DNA of 64,000 bases from an uncultured Pelagibacteraceae bacterium. GTDB lineage: Bacteria > Pseudomonadota > Alphaproteobacteria > Pelagibacterales > Pelagibacteraceae. Under the pieces are notes generated by a model, which searched no databases, was not told where the DNA came from, and was given only the letters and a program-made list of their open reading frames with translations. A program made the position numbers and the translations under genes. The stretch spans positions 62,001 through 126,000 of the forward strand of contig CABZDW010000001.1 in assembly GCA_902524545.1 (NCBI GenBank), written 5' to 3'. Each line of letters starts with the position of its first letter. Positions within the stretch are counted from its first letter, which is position 1. Positions 8,488 through 16,753 of the stretch are shown piece after piece.

Positions 8488-9315
8488 ATGAATATATTCA
8501 AAAAAACTATTTTTTCAGTTTTACTTTCTCTGCTTGTAATGGGAAATGTTTATGCTGATAAAATAAAAATTGGTACAGAGGGTGCTTATCCTCCATGGAA
8601 CTCAAAAAGTGAGGCAGGTAAGCTTATAGGATTTGAAGTGGAACTAGCTTACACTCTATGCAGATATATTGGACAACAATGTGTAATAGTTGAACAAGAC
8701 TGGGATGGAATGATTCCCGCTTTAATCATGAGAAAGTTCGACGCAATAATGGCCGGAATGTCAATTACTGCAGAAAGACAAAAAGCAATAAGCTTTTCTC
8801 AAGGATATGCAGATGAAGTAGCATCTTTAGCAGTCATGAAAGGGTCAAGCCTAGAAGGTTTGGATACATCTGCTGGGATAAATCTTACAAAACCAAATGC
8901 TGCAGCTAAAAAAGATCTTAAAACACTTACTGGAGCATTAGCAGGTAAAACTGTCTGTGTACAAACTGCTACAATTCACCAAAATTTTTTAGACTCTGGT
9001 GATGTAGGAAAAGTAAATGTCAGAACATACAAAACACAAGACGAAGTTAACTTAGATTTAGCGTCAGGAAGATGTGATGCTGCATTGGCCGCTGCTGTTG
9101 CATTCAGTGATTATGCAGAAAAATCTGGTAAGCCAGTTGTCTTAACTGGACCAACTTTCTCAGGTGGTGCATTTGGAAACGGTGTTGGAGTTGGTATTAG
9201 AAAAGACGATACTGAACTTTTGAAAAAGTTTAACGCCGCTATTAATAAAGCGAGAAAAAACGGAGACATTAGTAGAATTGCTACTAAGTGGTTTGGTTTC
9301 GACGCTTCTATGTAA
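8488..9315 (+). CDS. Periplasmic amino-acid-type solute-binding protein of an ABC importer
   Basis: 275 residues, signal peptide 1-23 ending 'NVYA', then the family 3 binding-protein opening 'KIGTEGAYPPWN', 'GFEVELAYTLC', and 'DWDGMIPALIMRKFDAIMAGMSIT' of the basic amino acid/opine group (HisJ, ArgT, NocT/OccT). Two cysteine pairs could be disulfides. A strong Shine-Dalgarno AAGGAG (8477-8482) precedes the ATG, unusual for this window and fitting high expression of a binding protein. Two permease genes follow. Ligand not determined; opine/arginine-like or ectoine-like solutes are all possible from sequence. Confidence 0.9.
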   Translation: MNIFKKTIFSVLLSLLVMGNVYADKIKIGTEGAYPPWNSKSEAGKLIGFEVELAYTLCRYIGQQCVIVEQDWDGMIPALIMRKFDAIMAGMSITAERQKAISFSQGYADEVASLAVMKGSSLEGLDTSAGINLTKPNAAAKKDLKTLTGALAGKTVCVQTATIHQNFLDSGDVGKVNVRTYKTQDEVNLDLASGRCDAALAAAVAFSDYAEKSGKPVVLTGPTFSGGAFGNGVGVGIRKDDTELLKKFNAAINKARKNGDISRIATKWFGFDASM

Positions 9316-9330
9316 TTAAATTTTAGATTT

Positions 9331-9353
9331 GGCGACTATAATGTATAGTCGCC
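9331..9353 (+). promoter_or_regulatory. Intercistronic hairpin between binding-protein and permease genes
   Basis: A perfect 10-bp inverted repeat (9331-9340 with 9344-9353) with a 3-base loop, followed by a few more possible pairs up to 9358. The permease ATG is at 9361, so the hairpin covers the place where a ribosome site would be and no Shine-Dalgarno is visible. There is no T-run, so it is not a standard terminator. A hairpin here could stabilise the upstream binding-protein mRNA and lower permease translation, as is known for periplasmic binding-protein operons. Confidence 0.75.
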
Positions 9354-9360
9354 AATCTGT

Positions 9361-10053
9361 ATGGAACTTCTAGCATTCGGAGATACTGGTTGGGGTGATG
9401 AATTATTTTACGCAACCCTAATGACTATAGCTGTTTCAATAACAGCAATGTTTATAGGTTTTCTTTTTGCGTTAGTTTTTACTCCATTAAAATTATCTAA
9501 AAATAAGTTTTTAAATTTTATAGCAAATTCTTACACAACTATAATAAGAGGTATTCCAGAATTATTGGTAATTTATCTTTTCTTTTTTGGTGGAACTGGT
9601 GCAGTCATGTTTATTGCTTCAATATTTGGTTATAATGAATATATTGAAATTAATGCATTTATCACAGGGGCATTAGCAATTGGAATAATCTCTGGTGCTT
9701 ATTCAACAGAAGTTTTTAGGGGAGCAATTCAATCGATTGATAAAGGGCAGTTCGAAGCTGCCAATGTATTAGGTCTTAATAAATTTGGAAAATTTTTTAA
9801 AATTATTTTACCTCAAATATTAAGATTAGCTATTCCAAATCTAAGTAATGTTTGGCAAATAACTCTTAAAGACACTTCTCTAATTTCAGTTACAGGTTTA
9901 GTTGAAATCATGAGACAATCTTATATTGCTGCTGGATCAACAAGAGATCCATTATTCTTTTATTCATTTGCTGCAGTTTTGTATTTACTACTTACTTTTG
10001 TGAGTATGAAATTAATCAACAGATTAGAAGTCAAATATAGCAGGGGGTACTAA
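9361..10053 (+). CDS. ABC transporter permease, amino-acid (HisQ-type)
   Basis: 230 residues with about five membrane segments. The cytoplasmic EAA loop that contacts the ATPase is visible as 'FEAANVLGLNKFGKFFKIILPQ' near residues 138-160, and 'IIRGIPELLVIYLFFF' near residue 60 is the HisM/Q-family signature. It would form a heterodimer with the next gene product. The start ATG directly follows the intercistronic hairpin. Its last base is shared with the next ATG region, so the permeases are coupled. Confidence 0.9.
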   Translation: MELLAFGDTGWGDELFYATLMTIAVSITAMFIGFLFALVFTPLKLSKNKFLNFIANSYTTIIRGIPELLVIYLFFFGGTGAVMFIASIFGYNEYIEINAFITGALAIGIISGAYSTEVFRGAIQSIDKGQFEAANVLGLNKFGKFFKIILPQILRLAIPNLSNVWQITLKDTSLISVTGLVEIMRQSYIAAGSTRDPLFFYSFAAVLYLLLTFVSMKLINRLEVKYSRGY

Positions 10054-10727
10054 TGGATCTTGAATTAATGATTAATAGTTTCCCTAAATTATTAAGTGCA
10101 GCAGTGATAACTTTAAAACTTCTTTCAGTTTCTCTAATAATAGGATTATTCATTGGATTGTTTTTTGCAATTCTAAGATTAAATAAGAATATATTTATCA
10201 ATAGATTTGCTTATGGATATTCGTATGTTTTTAGAGGTACTCCGCTTTTAGTACAAATTTTTATAATTTATTTTGGATTAGGTCAGATAGAATATTTAAG
10301 ATCGACAATTTTATGGGTAATTTTAAAAGAGCCATATTGGTGTGCAATTATTGCTTTTGCTCTAAACACGGGTGCTTACACTTCAGAGATATTAAGATCA
10401 GCATTTCAAACAATTAAACCAGGAATAGTAGAGGCAGGTAAAAGTTTGGGCATTTCAAATAAAGTAATTTTTTATAAAATTCAGATACCTATCGCAATTA
10501 GACAATCTTTACCAGCATATGGAAATGAAATTATCCTGATGATGAAAGGAACTTCTTTGGCAAGCACAGTCACCATAATGGACCTTACAGGTGTTGCAAA
10601 ATATATAATTTCAACAACTTTTAAACCAATTGAAGTATTTATAGTTGCTGGTGGAATTTATCTATTTATGACTTTTATAATTCACAACGTAATTAAATTT
10701 TTAGAGAAAAAATACAGTTTTAATTAA
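10053..10727 (+). CDS. ABC transporter permease, amino-acid (HisM-type)
   Basis: 224 residues, about five membrane segments, with 'FRGTPLLVQIFIIYFGLGQ' near residue 60 and an EAA loop 'VEAGKSLGISNKVIFYKIQIP' near residue 130. Second permease of the importer, overlapping the first by one base. No ATP-binding subunit follows: the next gene is on the opposite strand and overlaps this one by four bases. The ATPase must be encoded elsewhere or shared with another importer. Confidence 0.9.
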   Translation: MDLELMINSFPKLLSAAVITLKLLSVSLIIGLFIGLFFAILRLNKNIFINRFAYGYSYVFRGTPLLVQIFIIYFGLGQIEYLRSTILWVILKEPYWCAIIAFALNTGAYTSEILRSAFQTIKPGIVEAGKSLGISNKVIFYKIQIPIAIRQSLPAYGNEIILMMKGTSLASTVTIMDLTGVAKYIISTTFKPIEVFIVAGGIYLFMTFIIHNVIKFLEKKYSFN

Positions 10728-11875
10728 AGTACTACTAAATCTAACTTATGTTTACCGAGTCTTTGGTTGCCATCTCTTGTAACTAAATAAGTTTCACCTA
10801 GGTTCATTGCTAAATGGTTTTCAGAGTCCATTAATATCATATGTAGGAAGAACACATTACCTGGTTCTATTACATACGGATTGCCAGTGTATAGCATAGG
10901 CCAATCCATCCAGTTTGGAGAAAAAGTATTTCCTAATGAGTAACCACAAGCGTTCATTCGAGCTTTTTTAAAACCAAGATCATCAAACGTTTTTGCATGA
11001 ATATCAAAAACTTCTCCAACTTTATTCCCAGGTTTTAATTTACTTTCACAATTTTTAAGAGCTTCAACACATGCTTCATGCATTTTATGATGTTTAGGAT
11101 TTGCCTTACCAATAGGAATAGTTCTAAACATTGCAGAATGGTAATGTCTATAAGTACCAGCCCATTCAACAGTTAATTGATCTTGTTTGTCTAAAATTTG
11201 TTTTTCTGCTTGATAACGACAAAGCAGTGCATTTTTACCAGAGCCAATTATAAATTCATTTGCAGGATAATCTCCACCACCCTCAAATATTACTTTGTTC
11301 ATTTCAGCTAATATTTTAGACTCACTTACACCAACTTTGGCATGTTTCCATACTTCGTCTAAAGCTCTATCAGCAAGCTCCGCAGCTTTTTTAACATAAA
11401 CAATTTCCTCTTCAGATTTTACAACTCGTAGTTTTGTTATTAAGTCTGATTTATCCTCAAGAGAACAATAATTTTCTAAAGATTTGTTTAATCGAAGAGC
11501 ATTACGACCAGTTAAACCATAAGCCTCATACTCAATTCCTATTTTCTTTCCTTTAAGATTTAATTCACTCAAAATAATTCTAAGATCATCAGTTGGATTT
11601 GATCCGTCTTTATCAACCCATATTCTAATATCTTCTATGTTGGATGTATTTTGAGCTTGTCTTAAATCAGGAGCCCTTGTGAGCAGTTTTATCTTTCCGC
11701 TTTTATCTAAAACCAATGTTTGAAAAAAAACATAACCAAAGGTATCGTATCCAGTTAGCCAATACATGGACTCTTGTCTAAACATCAAAAGAGCATCAAG
11801 GTTTTGCTCTTGCATAGAATTTAAAACTTTCCTTTTTCTGCTTGAAAACTCTTTTTTTGAAAAATGAAGCGCCAT
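10724..11875 (-). CDS. M24-family creatinase-like hydrolase, resembling ectoine hydrolase (DoeA/EutD group)
   Basis: 383 residues with a creatinase N-domain (1-~150) and a pita-bread M24 domain. The five metal ligands of Met/Xaa-Pro aminopeptidases are not kept: the first Asp position is Glu237 ('TVEWAG'), the second is Ala248 ('HSAMFRT'), and the usual Gly-His-Gly-x-Gly is 'CGYSLG'. Loss of the metal site with retention of the fold is known for creatinase, and the 'WAGTYRHYHSAM' and 'NWMDWPMLYTGNP' segments look like the ectoine hydrolase group as I remember it. A role in ectoine or another N-acyl/cyclic-imino solute breakdown is likely but not proven. It converges on the ABC permeases (4-base overlap), so the importer could supply its substrate. 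Confidence 0.62.
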   Translation of the reverse strand: MALHFSKKEFSSRKRKVLNSMQEQNLDALLMFRQESMYWLTGYDTFGYVFFQTLVLDKSGKIKLLTRAPDLRQAQNTSNIEDIRIWVDKDGSNPTDDLRIILSELNLKGKKIGIEYEAYGLTGRNALRLNKSLENYCSLEDKSDLITKLRVVKSEEEIVYVKKAAELADRALDEVWKHAKVGVSESKILAEMNKVIFEGGGDYPANEFIIGSGKNALLCRYQAEKQILDKQDQLTVEWAGTYRHYHSAMFRTIPIGKANPKHHKMHEACVEALKNCESKLKPGNKVGEVFDIHAKTFDDLGFKKARMNACGYSLGNTFSPNWMDWPMLYTGNPYVIEPGNVFFLHMILMDSENHLAMNLGETYLVTRDGNQRLGKHKLDLVVL

Positions 11876-11884
11876 TGAAATTAT

Positions 11885-12274
11885 TTAGTAACTGGTATAT
11901 TCTTTTATCTCTTTTATGACTGAACCGGTATGATTATTAATTTCTAATTTTATTTTTGCTCGATCATCATTAAGAAAATGGACGTCTCTTGAAAGTTTAA
12001 TAAATTTTTCGCCAAAATCTTTTTCTTTTTCACATTGTCTTTTATCATCCTCAATAACCCATAGTTTAGAATTTATTTTTTTGAGGGATTGATAAAGATC
12101 ATTAAGTTTATCATCAGATTTTACTTTCTTATCCAGCTGATTTTTTAAAATAGAGTGTTCATTACTGATAAATTTTAGTTTTTCTGAATCTTTAATTTTT
12201 CCTTGTTTGATTTCTAAAATTGAAATTTTATCCAAAAGTTCACCTATCGAAACTTCAACTATAATTTTATTCAT
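11885..12274 (-). CDS. DUF6165-like small protein
   Basis: 129 residues, charged and helical, beginning 'MNKIIVEVSIGELLDKISILEIKQGKI'. It matches my memory of the DUF6165 family, found beside lipopolysaccharide and glycosyltransferase genes; no catalytic motif is visible. The central part (residues ~25-110) has coiled-coil character. It is divergent from the family 9 glycosyltransferase with 32 bases between start codons and lies just upstream of, and co-directional with, the M24 gene. Function unknown. Confidence 0.6.
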   Translation of the reverse strand: MNKIIVEVSIGELLDKISILEIKQGKIKDSEKLKFISNEHSILKNQLDKKVKSDDKLNDLYQSLKKINSKLWVIEDDKRQCEKEKDFGEKFIKLSRDVHFLNDDRAKIKLEINNHTGSVIKEIKEYTSY

Positions 12275-12306
12275 AAAATTTAATACTGTGCTATCTTGTT
12301 ATAAAT

Positions 12307-13248
12307 ATGTCTAATATTTTAATTATTAAACACGGATCATTAGGAGATATAGCTCAAGCAAGTGGTGCAATTCAAGACATATTTGAAAATCATAAAAATG
12401 ATAGAATTTATTTACTAACCACAAAAGCTTATTTAGAAATTTTTAAAAAAAATCCATTTATTCATGAGGTAATTTTAGATAAAAGGTTACCAAAATATAA
12501 TCTTATATACTTATACTTCTTGATGAGAGAACTTAAAAAACATAGTTTTTTAAAAGTTTTTGACCTTCAAAATTCTTCAAGGACAAATTTTTATAAAAAT
12601 ATTCTTTCTCCTAAATCAAATAAAGAAACTTGGTCCAGTTCAATTACAACTTTACCGGAAGTAATAGATAAAAAGGAATTTGATAAACATTCAGTTTTAG
12701 ATAGATTCAATCACCAATTACAAACCTCAGGGTTAAAAACATCTTATACTCTAAATCCTGATTTTAGTTGGGCTTGTACTGATATTAAGGAAATTAAAAA
12801 TAACTTTAAGTTAGATAAATATATATTATTATTTCCCTTTTGCTCGCCTCACTTAAATATTAAGAAATGGCCTTACTATAATGATCTTATAAAACTTATT
12901 TTAGATAAATTTGGTAATGAATATAAAATAGTTTTAACTCCGGGCCCATCTGAGATAAACGATGCAAAAGAAATAAATGCTGAAGTTTTATTAGATAATG
13001 GAAAAGCGCTTGATATTTCTCAACTAACTTCTTTAATAAAAGAGAGCTCTTTTGTTATTGCAAATGATACTGGACCTGCTCATATTGCAGCTCATGTTGG
13101 AGCTAAAGGTTTAACTTTATTTGGAAAACATACCACTGCTTACAAAGTTAGCATTGAAACAGAAAATTTTAAAGCAATTGAAGTAACAGACTTGAATAAT
13201 TTAAGTGCAGAAAAAGTTTTTGAAAGATTAATTAATTCTTTAAATTAA
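12307..13248 (+). CDS. Family 9 glycosyltransferase (ADP-heptose:LPS heptosyltransferase-like)
   Basis: 313 residues. The N-terminus 'NILIIKHGSLGDIAQASGAI' is the GT9 acceptor-side signature, and 'ANDTGPAHIAAHVGA' near residues 254-268 is the nucleotide-sugar site of heptosyltransferases. It presumably transfers heptose or a related sugar to lipid A core at the inner face of the inner membrane. It ends four bases into the converging GT4 gene. The neighbouring DUF6165 and GT4 genes support a core-polysaccharide role. Confidence 0.87.
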   Translation: MSNILIIKHGSLGDIAQASGAIQDIFENHKNDRIYLLTTKAYLEIFKKNPFIHEVILDKRLPKYNLIYLYFLMRELKKHSFLKVFDLQNSSRTNFYKNILSPKSNKETWSSSITTLPEVIDKKEFDKHSVLDRFNHQLQTSGLKTSYTLNPDFSWACTDIKEIKNNFKLDKYILLFPFCSPHLNIKKWPYYNDLIKLILDKFGNEYKIVLTPGPSEINDAKEINAEVLLDNGKALDISQLTSLIKESSFVIANDTGPAHIAAHVGAKGLTLFGKHTTAYKVSIETENFKAIEVTDLNNLSAEKVFERLINSLN

Positions 13249-14327
13249 TTAAGAATTTTTTTGTATTCTTCAAAAGTTTTATCCCATTGAAATTTTAATA
13301 CATACTCTTTGGCATTTTTCCCAAATTCAATATATTTTTTATTTTCAATCATCGAATTTAATGATGAATAAATTTCATCTAGATTGTTCCCATCACAAAT
13401 TAATCCAGTTTTATCGTTGTCAATTACATCTGACGCACCACCATCTTTTCCTCCTAACGAAGGAATTCCATATTGTGCTGCTTCTACATAAGCTATTCCA
13501 AAACCTTCCACAGAAGTTTTATATATTATAGATGGCATGACAAAGATATTTGATTTAGCCAATAATGCATTTTTTAAATCTACACTTATGTCTTTAAAGA
13601 ACATTACTTGTGATGTTAGATCTAACTCTTCAACTAATTTTTTTATATTTTTCTCTTCATCACCATAACCAATACAAATATAAACAATATCAGGGTATAA
13701 TTGTTTCAAATTTCTTAGTGCCATAATTATTTTTTCATGATTTTTTCTTTTATCAAATCTAGAAACAGTAATAAGTCTTGGTGTTTTTACTTTTAATAGA
13801 CTTTCAACTTTCTCAAGAGATTTTTTATTTAATGCTTGAACTGGATCAGCTCCAGGATTTATAACTATAAGTCTACTCTGGTCTACACCATTATTTATTG
13901 CTAAATTTTTTGTATACTCAGAATTTGCAATTACTTTTTCTACATTGTTAAGAACTTTTATTGCTCTTTTATTTAATGAGCTTCCTAATGGATGGTTGAT
14001 CTCCTTACCATGTATTAAACAATACTTTTTTTTATCAGTTTTTATTAACTCTAAACTTTTCCAGTGATCAGCAATAATACCTTGAACTTTATTTTCTTTT
14101 AAAAATTCATTAATTAATTGAGCTTTTCTAATTTTTCTTAAAAATTTTATTCCACCAACTCTTTCAATTGAAAAACTCATTTGCTCATCAAAATCTTTAT
14201 GATTCTCTTGGTAATCTGCAAAAACTTTAATCATAAAATTTTTTGACATTTCACGGGATAAACCCCACATCAAACTTTGCATTCCACCCAATTCAGGCGG
14301 GAATGCTCTTGTCACAATAAGGTACAT
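13245..14327 (-). CDS. Family 4 glycosyltransferase
   Basis: 360-residue GT-B glycosyltransferase. The N-terminal glycine-rich segment 'TRAFPPELGGMQSLMWGLS' binds the acceptor side; 'ITVSRFDKRKNHEKII' near residue 190 and the E-x7-E motif in 'VEGFGIAYVEAAQYGIP' near residue 270 are the retaining GT4 signature. Likely part of surface or storage glycan synthesis with the adjacent GT9. Its start base is the last base of the redoxin stop, so the two genes are coupled. Confidence 0.88.
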   Translation of the reverse strand: MYLIVTRAFPPELGGMQSLMWGLSREMSKNFMIKVFADYQENHKDFDEQMSFSIERVGGIKFLRKIRKAQLINEFLKENKVQGIIADHWKSLELIKTDKKKYCLIHGKEINHPLGSSLNKRAIKVLNNVEKVIANSEYTKNLAINNGVDQSRLIVINPGADPVQALNKKSLEKVESLLKVKTPRLITVSRFDKRKNHEKIIMALRNLKQLYPDIVYICIGYGDEEKNIKKLVEELDLTSQVMFFKDISVDLKNALLAKSNIFVMPSIIYKTSVEGFGIAYVEAAQYGIPSLGGKDGGASDVIDNDKTGLICDGNNLDEIYSSLNSMIENKKYIEFGKNAKEYVLKFQWDKTFEEYKKILN

Positions 14328-14881
14328 TAATTAGTTTTCCACTTAATGCCACATCCAGCACTAGGAATTTGTTTCTCAGGTCCTTTATTAGTTTCGGCAA
14401 CTTGTTTCATGGCTTTAAAAAGATCGCTATCCCCATCTCTAACTGGAATTAATTTTTTAAGTTCTCTTACTCTTCCTCTATATTGAAGCTCTAGATCTTT
14501 GTTGTACCCAAAAAAATCCGGAGTGCATACTGCATCATAAGTTTTTGCAATTTCTTGAGTTTCATCAACTAAATAAGGAAAACCAAACTGGTTTTTTTTT
14601 GAAAACTCAATCATATTTTCAAATGAGTCTTCAGGATAATTTTCAGCATCATTGGCGCAAATAGCTACCGAGTTGATACCGATATCTTTTAGTTTTTTAC
14701 AATCTTCAACAATGTCCTTTGTTACTGCTTTAACATACGGACAGTGATTACAGATAAACATGATTAATGTTCCCTTTTCACCTTTAATATCTGTTAATGA
14801 AAGTATCGTACCTTCTGTAGATTTAAGCTTAAAGTCATGAGCTTTTTGACCAAAATCACATATTGGAGTTTGTATGGGCAT
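14327..14881 (-). CDS. Thioredoxin-fold peroxiredoxin-like protein (CNHCPYVK type)
   Basis: 184 residues of the AhpC/TSA-redoxin superfamily with C-N-H-C-P-Y-V-K near residues 44-51, the hallmark of a poorly characterised redoxin group. No signal peptide, so cytosolic. The second region 'CTPDFFGYNKDLELQYRGR' keeps the cis-Pro equivalent. Substrate unknown. It is divergent from the gamma carbonic anhydrase gene with 20 bases between the start codons and coupled downstream to a glycosyltransferase, probably by genome compaction rather than by function. Confidence 0.83.
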   Translation of the reverse strand: MPIQTPICDFGQKAHDFKLKSTEGTILSLTDIKGEKGTLIMFICNHCPYVKAVTKDIVEDCKKLKDIGINSVAICANDAENYPEDSFENMIEFSKKNQFGFPYLVDETQEIAKTYDAVCTPDFFGYNKDLELQYRGRVRELKKLIPVRDGDSDLFKAMKQVAETNKGPEKQIPSAGCGIKWKTN

Positions 14882-14901
14882 AATGTAATAATATATAAAT
14901 T

Positions 14902-15414
14902 ATGTTCTACGATTTAAAAGATAAAAAACCAAAAAACTCTGGCGAAAATTGGGTAGCGCCTAATGCAACAATAATAGGTGACGTTACCTTAGAAAAAAAT
15001 TCTAGTATCTGGTTTAATGCAACTTTAAGAGGTGATGTAGAAAATATACATATAGGTGAAGGTTCTAATGTTCAAGATGGATGTGTTCTTCACACAGACC
15101 CTGGATATCCGTTAAAGGTCGGAAAAAATGTCACGATAGGCCATATGGTTATGTTGCACGGTTGCACAATTGGAGAAAATAGCTTGATAGGTATTGGTGC
15201 AGTTATACTTAACAATGCAAAGATTGGAAAAAATTGTATTATTGGCGCCAAAGCCTTAATTACGGAAAATAAAGAAATACCTGATAACTCATTAGTAATA
15301 GGTTCTCCTGGAAAAGTTGTGAGAGAGCTTACCGAAGATGAGAAAAAAGCAATAACTGAAAACACAAAACACTATCAAGATAATTGGAAAAAATATTCTA
15401 AATCTATATTTTAA
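14902..15414 (+). CDS. Gamma carbonic anhydrase-family left-handed beta-helix protein
   Basis: 170 residues of hexapeptide repeats (roughly residues 15-140) ending in a C-terminal helix. The three metal-binding histidines are visible in 'VLHTDPG' and 'GHMVMLHGC'. This YrdA/PaaY/CaiE-type group binds zinc or iron; some members have weak carbonic anhydrase or thioesterase activity, many have none shown. Normal length. Followed after 5 bases by the tautomerase gene on the same strand. Confidence 0.88.
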   Translation: MFYDLKDKKPKNSGENWVAPNATIIGDVTLEKNSSIWFNATLRGDVENIHIGEGSNVQDGCVLHTDPGYPLKVGKNVTIGHMVMLHGCTIGENSLIGIGAVILNNAKIGKNCIIGAKALITENKEIPDNSLVIGSPGKVVRELTEDEKKAITENTKHYQDNWKKYSKSIF

Positions 15415-15419
15415 ATATA

Positions 15420-15860
15420 ATGCCAACTTATACAGTAACAAATTCAAACTTTAACATTTCCTCCAAACAACAAAAAAAATTAGCTGAAGGTATTACAAAA
15501 GTTCATAATGTAGTAACTGGTGCAAATACATATTTTGCACAAGTAATATTTAATAAAACAAAAAAAAATAACCATTTTATGGGTGGAAAAAAAGTCAAGG
15601 AGCCATCTTTATTTTTACTTGGTCAAATTAGAGCAGGTCGATCAAAAGAGGTAAAAGATAAGTTAATTGCTGATTTAAAAGATGTATTAGTCAAAAATTC
15701 CAAATTAGATGAAACTCAAGTATGGGTTTATATTAATGATCTACCCCCATCTCAAATGATTGAATACGGGGCTGTCTTACCAGAATCGGGCAAAGAGAAA
15801 GAGTGGTTTTCAAATTTGACAGTTAAATTAAAGAAAAAATTAGCAGCTATTGAAAAATAG
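15420..15860 (+). CDS. cis-3-chloroacrylic acid dehalogenase-like tautomerase
   Basis: 146 residues. After removal of Met the N-terminus is proline, the catalytic base of the tautomerase superfamily. Numbering from that Pro1, every residue known to be needed in cis-CaaD is at the same position: His28, Arg70, Arg73, Tyr103 and Glu114; the 'PPSQMIEYG...P..G.E.EWF' tail also matches. Most family members lack some of these. The real substrate in a marine bacterium need not be chloroacrylate; hydration of an unsaturated acid or tautomerisation is possible. It sits after the gamma-CA gene and ends 23 bases before a converging SemiSWEET gene. Confidence 0.85.
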   Translation: MPTYTVTNSNFNISSKQQKKLAEGITKVHNVVTGANTYFAQVIFNKTKKNNHFMGGKKVKEPSLFLLGQIRAGRSKEVKDKLIADLKDVLVKNSKLDETQVWVYINDLPPSQMIEYGAVLPESGKEKEWFSNLTVKLKKKLAAIEK

Positions 15861-15883
15861 ATATTCTAAATCAAACTTTTAAA

Positions 15884-16144
15884 TTATTTATATCTTAGTT
15901 TGTAAATTAAGATAAAAAAGCTTAATACTAGAGTAACAGCATTAGCTAAAATTATTGGCCAATCATTAATTATGAGACCGTATATGAGCCACGACAACAC
16001 TCCAATTGTGAATATTAAAAACATATATAATGAAATATCTTTTGTACTTCTTGACTTATAAACTTTTATTGCTTGAGGCAAGAATGCGAATGTGGTGCAA
16101 AATGCTGCGAAGAAGCCAATATATTTGGTTATGAATTCTGTCAT
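15884..16144 (-). CDS. SemiSWEET / PQ-loop membrane transporter
   Basis: 86 residues with three predicted membrane helices (about 8-25, 37-57, 62-82). The PQ motif 'FLPQAIKVYKSRS' lies at the end of helix one, as in bacterial SemiSWEETs, which work as homodimeric sugar uniporters. Substrate unknown. Six bases separate its start from the upstream PNPOx-like gene, so it is probably the last gene of a reverse operon with that gene and the beta-hydroxyacid dehydrogenase. Confidence 0.85.
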   Translation of the reverse strand: MTEFITKYIGFFAAFCTTFAFLPQAIKVYKSRSTKDISLYMFLIFTIGVLSWLIYGLIINDWPIILANAVTLVLSFFILIYKLRYK

Positions 16145-16150
16145 TTTAAC

Positions 16151-16750
16151 TTATGGAACTAACCAATCACTTTGATTGGTTTCTAAATTAAATTTTGCTC
16201 TTCGGTGTCCTTTAGCAGCAAGATATAGCCATTCAACAGATTTAACTTTACATTTAATGACAGTAAAGTTTTTATAACCTTCTTCACTCTGTTCCATAGT
16301 ATAATCAAAATCTTCTAATTTGGATATCATTCCTGATGTTGGATTATTTGATGTAGTCCCTGGAGGACTATCTGTTAAATAGCAACGTCTGCTTATATGT
16401 TGAGTTTTTTTCCAAGACTCTTCAGTTATAGAATTTTGATTATTAACCTCACACTCAACTTTAACTCTTAGTTGTATCTTTTCTTCTTTATCGTAGAAAA
16501 CTAAAGAGGCATTCTTGTTATTTTTAAGTATATACACTTTTGGAGATCTTAAATCGGTGTGAAACTGTAAGAGCTTACTTTCTCTGTCTGATTTACGTAA
16601 GACAACTATTCTACCATCAACTTCATTTTGATGAGCGCAAATAAAAACTGGAATTCTAAATGGTGAACTTCTGTTGGTTACAGCATCATCCAACATTGAC
16701 CAATATTTGTTTTGAATTTCCTCTAAATCTTCATAGTACGCTGGCTGCAT
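16151..16750 (-). CDS. Pyridoxamine 5'-phosphate oxidase-like FMN-binding protein
   Basis: 199 residues with the split-barrel FMN fold: 'RIVVLRKSDRESKLLQFHTDLRSPKV' is the FMN-phosphate-binding strand-turn and 'LAAKGHRRAKF' near the C-terminus matches the family's 'GxRRA' tail. True PdxH has additional substrate residues that I cannot confirm, so I call it PdxH-like rather than pdxH. Three bases separate it from the upstream dehydrogenase gene. Cytosolic, no membrane segment. Confidence 0.8.
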   Translation of the reverse strand: MQPAYYEDLEEIQNKYWSMLDDAVTNRSSPFRIPVFICAHQNEVDGRIVVLRKSDRESKLLQFHTDLRSPKVYILKNNKNASLVFYDKEEKIQLRVKVECEVNNQNSITEESWKKTQHISRRCYLTDSPPGTTSNNPTSGMISKLEDFDYTMEQSEEGYKNFTVIKCKVKSVEWLYLAAKGHRRAKFNLETNQSDWLVP

Positions 16751-16753
16751 ACT

